From positions 25,420,001-25,484,000 of the forward strand of contig CM114271.1 of NCBI GenBank assembly GCA_050084515.1: DNA of 64,000 nt. The letters run 5' to 3'. Source of the stretch: Blasia pusilla. Its lineage: Eukaryota; Marchantiophyta; Marchantiopsida; Blasiales. The translations under genes were made by a program, and so were the position numbers. Shown piece after piece: positions 35,011-46,078 of the stretch (positions are counted from its first letter, which is position 1; every line of letters starts with the position of its first letter). Below the pieces are notes generated by a model. It saw only the letters and a program-made list of their open reading frames with translations, did no database searches and was not told where the DNA came from.

Positions 35011-35319
35011 TGCAAAAAACTGCTAAAGAAGCATAACTGGTGGGAAACGGCTCTCACACACACACACCACCATTGACAATAAATTTTACAATGAGAGAAT
35101 GAGTGGAGGTTGTTCCTCTTCTCAATTATATAGGGTATGTACAAGCAACCCTAACCCTAATCCTAACCATAGTCTCGAATTATACTAACTATAACTAACT
35201 AATCCTAGTTAAGATAATCATGCTTAACCGACTAACCAAGATTAAGCTTACCTACTTCGTGTGAGTACCAAATATAGGAGTTCAGGTGTCTCATGAGCTT
35301 GACTGTAACTCAATCTTCA
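35011..35319 (-). repeat. 3' LTR of copia C
   Basis: 309 bp, the same family as the other copia LTRs. It contains the cleanest telomere-like tract, CCCTAACCCTAATCCTAACC (within 35147-35168), next to TATATA at about 35125-35130. Confidence 0.88.
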
Positions 35320-35804
35320 ATATTTCCCCTGAAGCTCATATCGATATCTCCAACGTCTAAATCATTTGTAAAGATCTCAAACTTATCTCTAGACAATAAC
35401 TTTGTAAAGATTTCAGCAATTTGCTGATCTGTACTTATATACACAAGATCAATTTCTCCTGCAAGCACTTTCTCTCTGATAAAATGATAGTGCACCTCAA
35501 TATGCATTGTATTAGCATGAAACACAGGGTTATTAGAAAGCTTGATGCTACTAATATTGTCTACATATATTACACTAGGTCCTAAGTTACTAACACCAAT
35601 CTCAACAAATAATTGATGAAGCCACACCGCCTCACATGCTGCATTGGTTGCTCCTCTGTACTCAGCCTCTGTTGAAGATAAAATAATTGTAGGTTGCTTC
35701 TTTGAAGCCCATCTTACAGCTGAGCTTCCCAAAGTAAATAAATAACCAGATGTGGAGTGTCGATCAAACACGCTTCCTGCCCAATCAGCATCTATGAATC
35801 TCAT
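35310..35804 (-). pseudogene. RNase H of copia C
   Basis: An open frame of 164 codons with DADWAGS, SSTEAEYRGATNAACEA, VIYVDNISSIKL and HIEVHYHFIREKVL. The catalytic acidic residues are present. It ends in the first bases of the LTR, as in copia A. Confidence 0.85.
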
Positions 35805-36124
35805 AATTGAAAACTCGGAGGAGGTTCAAATTGAAGTCCGAATTGAATAGAGAATTTCACATATCGCATAATCCTCCTCACAGCATCAAGGTGAGGTTTT
35901 TGAGTTGCTTACGCAAATTGGCTCACTAGGCCAACAACATAACTAAAATCTAGTCTGGTTATAGTTAGATAGATCAAACTTCCAACCATGCGCCTGTACA
36001 TATTAGAATCTACAAGCAACTCTCCTTCATCCTCTCTTAGCTTCACACTTTGGTCCAACGGTGTAGAGATTGGCTTACAAGCCGTCATACCATATTTTGA
36101 AATGAGATGAAGAGCACATTGTCA

Positions 36125-36790
36125 TTATAGTAACCAAATGCTCTCTCTAACCTTGATAAACTCAATACCAATGAAGTACTTGAGTTCTCCCAAGTCTTTC
36201 ATATCAAATTCTACTTGTAATTTAAGTTTGACTTGTACTATTTCTTCAATACTGCCAATAATCAGGAGATTATTAACATACAACACAATGAGAACTGTAT
36301 GATCTTGTCCTCTCAAGACATATAACGAGGAGTCAAAATCACATATCCTAAAACCCAACTCTTGTAAGACATATGTAATCTTGCCATTCCAAATTCTTGG
36401 AGCTTGTTTGAGCCCGTATAAAGCTTTCTTCAACCTGCATATGCGAAATAAAAACTTGGGATGCTCGTATCCAGGTGGTTGAGTCATATATACCTCCTCG
36501 TATAGATCTCTATTCAAGAAGGCATTCTTGACGTCCATGTGATGTAATCTCCACTTCTTACTTACTGCAACTACAACCACTGTTCTCGTCGTCGCCATCT
36601 TTGCAACATGGCTAAATGTTTCCTCATAATCGATGTCATATTGTTGTGCATAGCCCTTAGCCATCAATCTCGCTTTGTATTTGTTAATTGTACCATCTTG
36701 ATTGCGCTCATTTTGTAAACCCATTTGCAACCAATAGCTTCCTTATCGGAAGGTATATCAACAAGATCCCATGTTTGTTGATATCTTAAT
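36125..36790 (-). pseudogene. Reverse transcriptase of copia C
   Basis: An open frame of about 200 codons with KARLMAKGYAQQYDIDYEET, MDVKNAFLNRDLYEEVYM, KKALYGLKQAPRIWN and DMKDLGELKYFIGIEF. The catalytic YVDD is YVNN (about 36269-36280), caused by two G-to-A changes on the sense strand, which abolishes activity. Confidence 0.85.
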
Positions 36791-37492
36791 GCAACAAGCT
36801 CTTCCTCCTTAGATTCAATCCATTCGATTTTACTTGCAGCTTCTTCAAAATACTCGGCTCCTATTCTTGAAGGTTAGTCATCATATATGCATGATGTGTA
36901 GCAAGGAAACCTTCATTTATGAATCTATGAAGTGGATGTGTAACTCTACTTGATCTACGAAGTTGTTGTTCAGAAGTAGATGCCTCTAACACTTGACTCG
37001 AGCTTTGACTAGTGTCAACAGACTGAATATGTACTCTTCCCGTCCATGGACTCACAGATTTAATTGGTGAATCCAGGTCCTCTCCTATTCCTGCACTAGT
37101 ACTGGAGGAAGTTGAAGGCAATGTTTTTTGGTTTACAATCATATTCTCCTCCTCAACAGACGAGTTTAGAAGTGGAATAGGCTCAAATGGAGCATGTCAT
37201 GACTTAAGCTCATCAAAGACAACATCGCGAGTAATAATAAGTTGCCTAGAGGATGGAATGTAGCACTTATATCCCTTAGTTCCATCAGTATAGCCAAGGA
37301 AGATACATCTTTCAGACTTGGGGTCTAATTTCTAACGTCTTTCAGAACGAACATGAGCATAACAACTACAGCCAAATACTTTCAAGAAGGAGAAATCAAG
37401 TTTACTTCCTGTGAAGACTTCGAATGGAGTTTTATCATGAACTCATGTTGTTGGAGTTCGGTTGATTAAGAAGAGTGCACATGCTACAACCC

Positions 37493-39775
37493 TACGTTAT
37501 TTGCAGGTAATGGATCAAATAGAGGCAAAGGTCGTGGTAGAAGCTTTCATGGTCGTGGTGGATAACAAAAAAATGGAGAAAGATAAGCTCAACACAATGT
37601 CATTCAATCAACTGCGAATCAACACCAGACACAATCACAAGATGGTGATGGTGGAAACCGTTGGGATCAAGATAAAAAATAAAGGGTCCCTAGATCTTGC
37701 AATAGTCTGGGATAAAGGATCACAATGCAAATTTTTGCTCCAAGAAGAAGGCAAATATGAGAAAGCGAGCCTTACAACAATATAAATATGTGGACTAACA
37801 ACATCAAGGGTAGTATCAAGAACAAAAATATTTACAAATTGAGCACCTCTTCATCATGACTTATCATATGGGAGTTATGGTCAAGAAAGACTCGACAACA
37901 AATTGGTATATGGACTCTGATGCATCAAATCACATAATCTCACAAGCTAAATGCTTCAGCAATATGGAGTTGATGAAAGATCTTGCAATAGTGTTTAGAG
38001 GAGATCATACTCAACATCATATCACGCATATTGGTAAAGTTCCAATAGCATCTTATGGTCTTTGTGCTCTTGGCAATGTTCTCTATATTCCTACCATTGC
38101 AAGAAATTTGATCTCTGTAAGAGAGATAATAGAACAGGATTATCAAGTGAAGTTTAACACATATGGTTATTTGATTGAAATAATGGATTGCCAAACTAGG
38201 ATAACCAAATTAAATAGATCTCACAGAATGTTCAAATTAGATATTTCTATGTTAGAGATTCAAATAGTAACATATGGTCAAACTGGCCAGCAAGTCATAC
38301 ATCTTAATGTGTGGCATAAGAGAATTGGGCCTATGAATCTTCAAAGATTACAAAATCTTTCATCATCTAATCTTATAATAATACTTTCTAAATTAGCGAG
38401 TCTTACAATGTTAGAGATGTGCCTTGCTTGCCAATTTGGAAAATAAAGTAGATTTCCATTTCCAAAGCAAGGCAAAAGAACATCCAAGATATAAGAGTTG
38501 ACTCACAGTGAGGTATGGACAACATCACAACATAGCCTCAATGGTTGCCAGTACTTAGTTTTATTCATTGATCATTTCTCTAGGTATATATAGGTATACT
38601 TTCTGAAAGCCAAGTCAAAGGTATTCTCAATGTTTCAAATATTCAGAATTCTGGTAGAGAAGCATACTGGAGATCTAGAACATATTCTTAAATTACGTTG
38701 TAATGGAGAAGGACAATACCTTTCAACAGAGTTGGATGAGTGCTTACATCATAAGGTCATCCAATAACAAGTGACTTGCCATTACACTCCATAACATAAT
38801 GGAGTAGTCGAGAGGAAGAATCGACTTATTGTTGAGATGACATGAGCTATGTTAAATGAGAAGAATATGCCTAAGGTGTATTAGGCAGAGGCTGTAACGT
38901 GGGATGTCTTCTTAATCAATCAAACTCCAACAGTATGAGTTTATCATAACACTCCATTTGAAGTTTTCACAATAAATAAACCTAGTTTTTTCTTCTTGAA
39001 AGTATTTAGTTGTATTTATTATGCTCATGTTCTTTTAGAAAGATATCAAAGATTAGACCCAAAATCTGAAAGAAGTATCTTGATTAGCTATGTTGATGGA
39101 ACTAAGAGATATAAATGTTGTATTCCATCCTCTAGGCAATTTATTATTAGTCGCGATGTTATCTTTGATAAGCTAAAGTCGTGGTATGCTCCATTTGAGT
39201 CTTTTCCACCTCTAAACTCATCTGTTAAGGGGGAGATTATGATTAGAAATTAATGGACATTACCTAAAAAATCCCCAAGTACAAGTGTAGGATTATATGA
39301 GGTCCTAGATTTGTTAGTTAAATCTGTCAATCCTTAGATAGAAAGAGTACATATTCAATCTATTGATATTAGTCAGAGCTCGAGTCAACTATCAAAGGCA
39401 TCCACCTCTGAACAAAAATTTTATAGATCAAGTAGAGTCACATATTTTGTTTATAGATTCATAAATAAAGGATTTTATGCTACACATCATGCATATAGGA
39501 TGACTACCCTTCAAGAACAAGAGCCGAGTTATTTTGAAGAAACTGAAAGTAAGGTCGATTTGATAAAAGCTATGGAGGAAAAGCTTGTTGCATTAAGACA
39601 CCAACGGACCTAGGAGTTGGTTGATATATCTACTGGTAAGGAAGCTATTGGTTGCAAGTGGATTTACAAAGTTAAGCACAATCAAGATGGTAAAGTGAAC
39701 AGATATAAATCCATATTGGTAGCCAAGGACTATGCACAAAAATATGATTTCAATTATGAGGAAATATTTAACTAT
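37493..39775 (+). pseudogene. Copia B gag end, protease, integrase and start of RT
   Basis: It resumes at the gag position left at 31887 (the sequence homologous to copia A from 8134). The protease active-site region reads WYMDSDASNH (family DSGAS). The integrase zinc region, with H in VWHKRI and C in CLACQF, ends near 38440. A NGVVERKN-like stretch lies near 38800. RT begins with EAIGCKWIYKVKHNQDGK (39640) and is cut at 39775. Stops are frequent. Confidence 0.85.
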
Positions 39776-41030
39776 TGTCATATAGTAAAATCACCTAGTG
39801 TGTAAACTCCTCTCTCATTAAGTGTTAGAAAGAGTTTTATTAGTATTAAGTAAATTAGTTTAGAAAAAGGAAATTCTCATGTTTGAACCTCTTTATGGCA
39901 TTTTTTATGTGGGCCCAAATTTTAAAAAAGAGATTATAAATAAAAGATGGAATTAAAAAATTAAAGTAATGGGGTTGGTGCTTTAATGAAAGAAAAGCAA
40001 AAGTAGTATTGGTTGATAGCTAGGGTAGTTGGGATAGTTTGGAAGATATAAAATGAGTAAAAGAAGATATTTTGGAAGAGATAAGAGATAATCTACTTGT
40101 GTCAAAATGTGGTTGGCTAAGCCTTCAGAGGAAGCCATGTTGCACAAGATAAGATAAGCCCTATTTCATACTCTTGTAGACCCCTTGTGAACATATAAAG
40201 AAGAGGGACCTTCAAGGATTCATCACCTTCTACTTCACATCTTGACTTTCTCGTGTCGCTCTTGTGTGGATAACTTTGGGATTGCTTGCTCTTCCAATGA
40301 GAATGGATTACTCCTCTTAGGAGTGTAACTTGCCCATGGTCTAGTCTTTGAGAGGATTCTAGAGTGTGAGACTTGTCATCTTAGGGGAGTTTAGTCATAT
40401 TAGAAATGATGGATGATTTGGTTTGTTATTTTTCCAATGAGAGTGGATTATCCTTCTTGGGAGAGCAACTCCGCCAAACCCCATTCTAGAGGAGAGTAGA
40501 GGATGTTTGTCAAGTATGGATAGGGATGGAGCACCAGTTGTGTCCGATTTTCCTTTCCTTATCATATCAAGATTCTCTTTATAGATAGGCACTAGTTCAC
40601 TTGCTATCTAGTCTATCACTTTGGGGAGGCGTTCATGAACCAAGTCATGCAATCTCCAACTCCAATGATTCTTTGTATAGTTACGTACGAAAGGACCTAG
40701 GATTATACATTGTATGTCCTTATATAACAATCCATGGACATCAATAGGTCTCCTCGAATAGGGTTTAACACTAGTTGTGTTATTTTTCTTGTATACAAAT
40801 GTAAAGTAGTTAATATGGACTTCATAGTTAGGAATTTTGGGATTTCATGTTATGAAGAAGTGATCGCCTCAACACTACCATTTGTAAATCCTGTCGTAAG
40901 AGAATGGAGGGTTTACATAATAATTTTGCATTGAAAAAGGTTAACTTCTTAAGAAGTTTGACTTGCATCAACCACGTCTATTGCAGCTAGAAGATCCACT
41001 CTTACTTGAAGAAAGATTCTCGACACGACA
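39776..41030 (+). mobile_element. 1,255-bp solo-LTR-like insertion in copia B
   Basis: It starts TGTCATATAG and ends CACGACA, flanked by CTAT (39772-39775) and CTGT (41031-41034), a 4-bp duplication with one change. Removing it restores the copia RT sequence. A TATA box (ATATAAAG, 40193-40200) lies inside, and there is no coding match. The terminal TGTC and GACA and the 4-bp duplication are the same as those of the methyltransferase element, though the interiors are unlike. Confidence 0.75.
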
Positions 41031-41034
41031 CTGT

Positions 41035-42330
41035 GTTGTAAAGATGGCGACTACGAAAATAATGATTGCAGTAAGTAAGAAGTGGAGATTATAACAAATG
41101 GACGTGAAGAATGCCTTCTTAAATTGAGATCTATATGAGGAGGTATACATGAATCAACCATTTGGATATGAACATCCACAATTTCCACTCCGCGCATATA
41201 GGTCAAAGAAAGCTCTATAGGGGCTTTAGCAAGCTCCAAGAGTTTGTTATGGCAAGATTACATATGTCCTACAAGAGTTGGGATTTAGGGTATGTGATGC
41301 TGACTCCTTCTTATATGTCTTGAGATAACAAGATCCTACGCTTATCATGGTGTTTTATATTGATGATCTCTTTATTACTTGGAGTACTGAGCATATGGTA
41401 CAACAAGTCAAACTAAAGTTACAAGCGGAATTTGATATGAAGGACTTGGGAGAACTCGAGTATTTCCTTAGTATCGAGTTTATCAAGGTCACAGAGAGCA
41501 TGTGGTTATTACAACGACAATATGCTCTTCACATGCTTTCAAAATAAGGTATGACGGCTTGTTAGCCCATTTCACTATTGGACCAAAGTGTGAAGCTAAG
41601 AGTGCATGAAGGAGAATTTCTTGTAGATTCTAATATGTAGAGACGTATAGTTGGAAGTTTAATCTATCTAATTATAATCATATGAGATTTGAAGTATGCA
41701 GTAGGCATGGTGAGCCAATTTATGCAAGCACCTCAAAAATCTCACCTTCATGTTGTGAGAAGGATTATGTGGTGTGTGAAATTTTCTATTCAATTCGGGC
41801 TTCAATTGGAACATTCTTACAATTTATAATTACAGGGATCCACAGATGCTGATTGGGTAGGAAGCGTGTTTGATAGACACTTGACATTTGGTTATTCATT
41901 TATCTCGAGGAGCGCAACTATAAGTAGGGATTCAAAAACTAAGCAAACTACAGTTACTTTATCTTCAACAGAGACTAAGTAGAGAGGACTAATCAATGCA
42001 ACGTGTGAGGCAATGTGGCTTCATCGATTACTAGTTGAGATTGGTGTTAGTAACTTAGAAGCTAGTGTAATATATACAAATAATGTTAGTAGCATCAAGC
42101 TTGCTAATAATTGTGTGTTTCATGCTCGAACAAAGTATATTAAGATGAACTATCACTTTATCAGAGAGAAAGTGCTTGTAGGAGAAATTGATCTTGTGTT
42201 TATAGCTACAAATCAGCAAATTGGTGATATCTTTACAAAGGCATTGTTTAGAGATAAGTTTGAGAGGTTTAGAAACAATTTAGGCGTTAGCGATATTCAT
42301 ATGAGCTTGAGGAGAAGTATTGAAGACTAA
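41035..42330 (+). pseudogene. Copia B RT second half and RNase H
   Basis: RT continues with MDVKNAFLN, then a stop, an FYIDDLFI active site with both Asp kept (about 41359), and DMKDLGELEYFLSIEFIKV. RNase H shows DADWVGSVFDRH and a degraded SSTETK segment, and the open frame at 42013-42330 ends in the LTR. Several stops break it. Confidence 0.85.
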
Positions 42331-42630
42331 GTTATAATTAAGCTTATCGAACATCTAAACTGCTACATTTGATACTCACAAGAAGTAGGGAAGCTTAATC
42401 TTGGTTAGTCAATTAAACGCTATTATCTTAACTAGGGTTAGTTAATCATAATTATTCTAACTCAAGACTATGGTTAGGATTATGATTAGGATTGCTTGGA
42501 CATACCCTACATAATTGTGTAGAGGACCAGCCTCCACTTATTCTCTCATTGTAAAATTTCGTTCTTCATGGTGGTGTGTGAGTGTGAGAGTCATTTCCCA
42601 TCAGTTATGCTTCTTTAGCAATTTTGTATA
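42318..42630 (+). repeat. 3' LTR of copia B
   Basis: It starts TATTGAAGACTAAG and ends TTTTGTATA, followed by TTTTC (42631-42635). Telomere-like units at 42472-42495 are more decayed than in the other copies. Confidence 0.85.
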
Positions 42631-42635
42631 TTTTC

Positions 42636-45300
42636 CCTACTCAATTCTATGACTCACAAATTAATGGGAAATTTTAATGGACTCGAAAAATTTTCCAAGC
42701 CCCTCTTGGGAAACTAGGTTTGCACTAGGCCCAGAATATCTAATAATAAAAATTAAAGGATAGAATTTTGGAATATTAATGGAATTTCCCAAAAATTGGA
42801 TAATAGGAAAAAATTAATTGTAAAGTATGAAAAGAAACTTGGGAAAAATATACTAGGAAAAAATTTTGAGAGAATTAAGAAAGAAACATCCTCTAAGAAA
42901 TCTTTATAACCAAAAATTTAATCACATATTCCTAAATAGTTGATTATAATGACCAATTTTGAAAAATTTTAAACTATCTTAAGAATCCTTTGGCTTATAT
43001 GTCATTTTTCCCCTTCCATTGTAAACCTTTTTCTTTCCGAGTTCAAACTCTCCATTTTTATATACTTAAGAAGAATTATGATTCTTGATGTTGTATCAAC
43101 TACGAAATCTTTAGTATGTGTAACCAAACACAACCAGTCAAATTATGTTGGATAAGCAACTAGTAGATCATTCAATAGATGTAAGTCATTTTCTTATGAC
43201 TTGGCATATAACAAGATCAACTCCTTAACAAAGGTTGTTTGTGTAGGATAAGATATGACAAGTAGTTCCTCTTGCCCAACGGTTTGTCTTATAGTAGGAG
43301 CCATTGATGTTATTTCCTCTCTAATCATATTATGGTTCATCCTTCATTCCTCACCATATGTGTATTCGAGAATGTAAGTACTTTTTGCATTAATGGGCTC
43401 TCCTCATACACAATTAGGCACAACTATGGGAGAAGGATGTGGCATAAGGCACTAATAGTTATTGAGTATATTCTTGAAGAGACGAAATGGATCAAAGATT
43501 TACCGTTAAAGAAATTCCCTTTCAGACATTCCCCCTATGAATCCAAGTGAGGTTTATTTCAACAATTATCCTTAGAATATAAGAAAAGTTGACTTGGTAC
43601 AAATTCTCCAAGATAAACTTTTAAAGCCGAAGATCTCTTTATTAATTAGTTGATTAAAAGGGTGTAGGATTTTTTTCAACTATTACCGAAAAAAAACTCA
43701 TGCGAATTTAATTTGATGTTGAGATAGAAATACTACCCTCTTCTACATTGGACACATGATTAATTCTTTCACAATTTGAAATTATATTAGGAGAATAGTT
43801 GAAATATTTCCTCTTCCAACACGTATTAGGAGAATATTTGAATTATTTCCTCTGCCAAGATGGACATGTTTTACCATTTTTTGCATAGTAGAGGGGAAAA
43901 GGGTTTATTGAAATTGGAGAAAGATAACTTTCAAATAAGTAGTTTTACAAGTAAATCATTTTAAGGGTAGGAAGAAATCGGGATTAAATTTCAATAATGA
44001 AAATTTGAAGAGGAATTCTATTAGATTTTTTTTTTGCAAGTATTGAACATTATTGCAAGATAATGTTCAATCTTGAGAGAACAAAAATTACATTCAATTT
44101 TAAAGATACGAAAACTTAATTTACCTCAAGAATTTTTAGAGAAATTGAATGAAGAGAACTTAGGTAAGTTTGTTTGTAGTGGGGGACGAGAAACTATACA
44201 ATTGTTAGAGGGAAAAGTTCCACAAATATTTTTTGTTAAATTTTGATTGGAGATAAAATAGGGGGTTAAGTTTGAATTCATCTTCCTCCACTCTTTGAAA
44301 ATGTAAGGTCCTAATATCTCTTGAATGATGCAACATATATGGAGGAGGGAATGTGAATGAAGGGAAGAATATCCTTTTCACACCATATCCATGAAGACAT
44401 TGGAATCTAAAATATGGTGTTAAAAATTTACCAACGGTTCTTGAATATTTTTTATAATATTATCAGAAAATGTCTCTTCATTTTTCAAACTTTTTTTTCA
44501 AGAAAGAGATTGTTCACATTATGATCATTATTCAAAATCAACAAAAAATTTGCTTAAAGTTTTGGGAGTTAATTATGAAAGATAATGTATTTTCTGTATA
44601 AAAAAAGTTCCACTTGGAACATACGTATTCAGAAGATAAACTTTCACAAACAATGAAAGATCATATTTTGGAAATGTATTATTGGTGGCCACTTGTTGCT
44701 AGTTTATCACTACCTTTAACCCTAAGATGTGAAGACATATGAAACTAATTTCATAATTATATTAACCCATTCCACACATATGAAACTAATTTCATAATTA
44801 TATTGGACCCACTCCACTATCCCTCTGTGTTGGTTTTATCTAATCATTTCATTTTAGTATGGTGCTAGTGTTTCGAATCAATTTTATCACGCCAACCAAG
44901 ACCCACTACCCCGTTTTGATTTGCACGTTAGAAATAAATTAATACAATGTATATTATCATTGGCCTACCTAGATCCACCACCCATTTTGTATGCACTCTA
45001 TATTATTGTTGGATAATGATTTCTTCTTGACTTACGTTAGAAATAAGTGTGTACAATTTATATATTACTATGGAAGAATGCCTCACGAATCTTTTCACTT
45101 GCCATGCGACAAAAAAATATTTCTTTTCTCCCCCCAAAAAATGTAAATTGTACAGATTTCACTAGTAATAAATTGTTATCTATCTTCTTAATAAAATCCA
45201 ATTTCAGGCAAGTGATAAAGTAGAATAAAAGCAAGATCAAAAAAGCTCCAAATTACCCAAGCTCCAAAGAGTGTCAACAACGTCTCATAAAGGAGGATTC
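42636..45300. other. AT-rich intergenic DNA with two small tandem duplications
   Basis: No gene is recognised. A 39-bp duplication occupies 43786-43824 and 43825-43863 (both start ATTAGGAGAATA). A 41-bp duplication occupies 44735-44775 and 44776-44817 (both start ACATATGAAACTAATTTC). Confidence 0.6.
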
Positions 45301-46078
45301 CATCTCTCTTGCCACACAGCTTCCTCGATTATGATATAGACGGATTAATACGCCCCATCAAACACGTTATGAAAACATTTACATTCTAACAATTGCTGCA
45401 TTTCGTGTCATGGGACCAAGACTTTGGGCATGTTCTTCATATACGAAACTCCTGTGGAGCCTCTTTTAATCTATCATCTGCAATGGTCGGATCTCCCTAC
45501 TGGTCGCGGAGCTCACCTTCAGTCCCGGCGGATTGTAGCGGCTTCGACATGGAGGAAAGGACATGGAAAGCCATCTCGTGAAGAAATGGCGTGAACACCG
45601 ACAGTCGCCGGGACGGGAATGTCGGCGCTGTCCAGCGAAAAGGGAAGACTTGTGGATCTCGAAGGCGATTCTGGAGAATCGTGTTTTGGACAGTCGCGAC
45701 ATTTCCCGCGTCTCCTTGAGATGTGGTTCATCTCTGTAATCGCGAAATGAGACGAGGCGGCGATGGACGGTCTTCGGAGAATGATCTCACAGAAACTGCG
45801 CTACGAAGTTTGCGACTGCGAGAATCGTATGCGTATGAGAATGAACATACGGGAAATGAAGTGGAAGCAATGGGAACTCCGACGTCGTAAAGATCAGACT
45901 AATTAGAACCGTCTTCCTACACGAAGGCCAACTGGAGCGAGAGAGCAAGCGCACTCCCTGAAGCGAAGGGTTCGTGAGACTAGGAGCTGAAGTAGTTCTC
46001 ACGAAGTCTTAATCAAGGCTTCCATCAGTGGGACTGATGTCCACGATATCATGTCGACTCCAGTCGCTGGCCGCTGTT
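45301..46078. other. Balanced-composition flank downstream of the amidase gene
   Basis: Composition is gene-like but no frame matches a protein. It probably holds the amidase 3' UTR and intergenic sequence. Confidence 0.35.

Larger units (their letters stand above)
35011..37492 (-). mobile_element. 5'-truncated Ty1/copia relative on the minus strand (copia C)
   Basis: The 3' LTR occupies 35011-35319 and reads outward to the left. Upstream on the minus strand come RNase H, RT and the end of integrase. The element stops in mid-integrase at 37492, so the 5' LTR, gag, protease and most of integrase are missing. Fewer stops than in copies A and B suggest that it is the youngest of the three. Confidence 0.88.
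30481..42630 (+). mobile_element. Ty1/copia element stretched to 12 kb by later insertions (copia B)
   Basis: The LTRs are at 30481-30791 and 42318-42630, same family as copia A, with TTTTC duplicated outside both. Its own sequence lies at 30481-31887, 37493-39775 and 41035-42630. When the two interruptions are left out, the order and length match copia A throughout. The interruptions are a 5.6-kb block (31888-37492) and a 1,255-bp unit (39776-41030). Confidence 0.88.

Noticed and set aside
35147-35168. Interstitial telomere or chromosome-fusion scar
   Set aside because: The same telomere-like tract recurs at the same place in all copia LTRs here, so it belongs to the LTR promoter.
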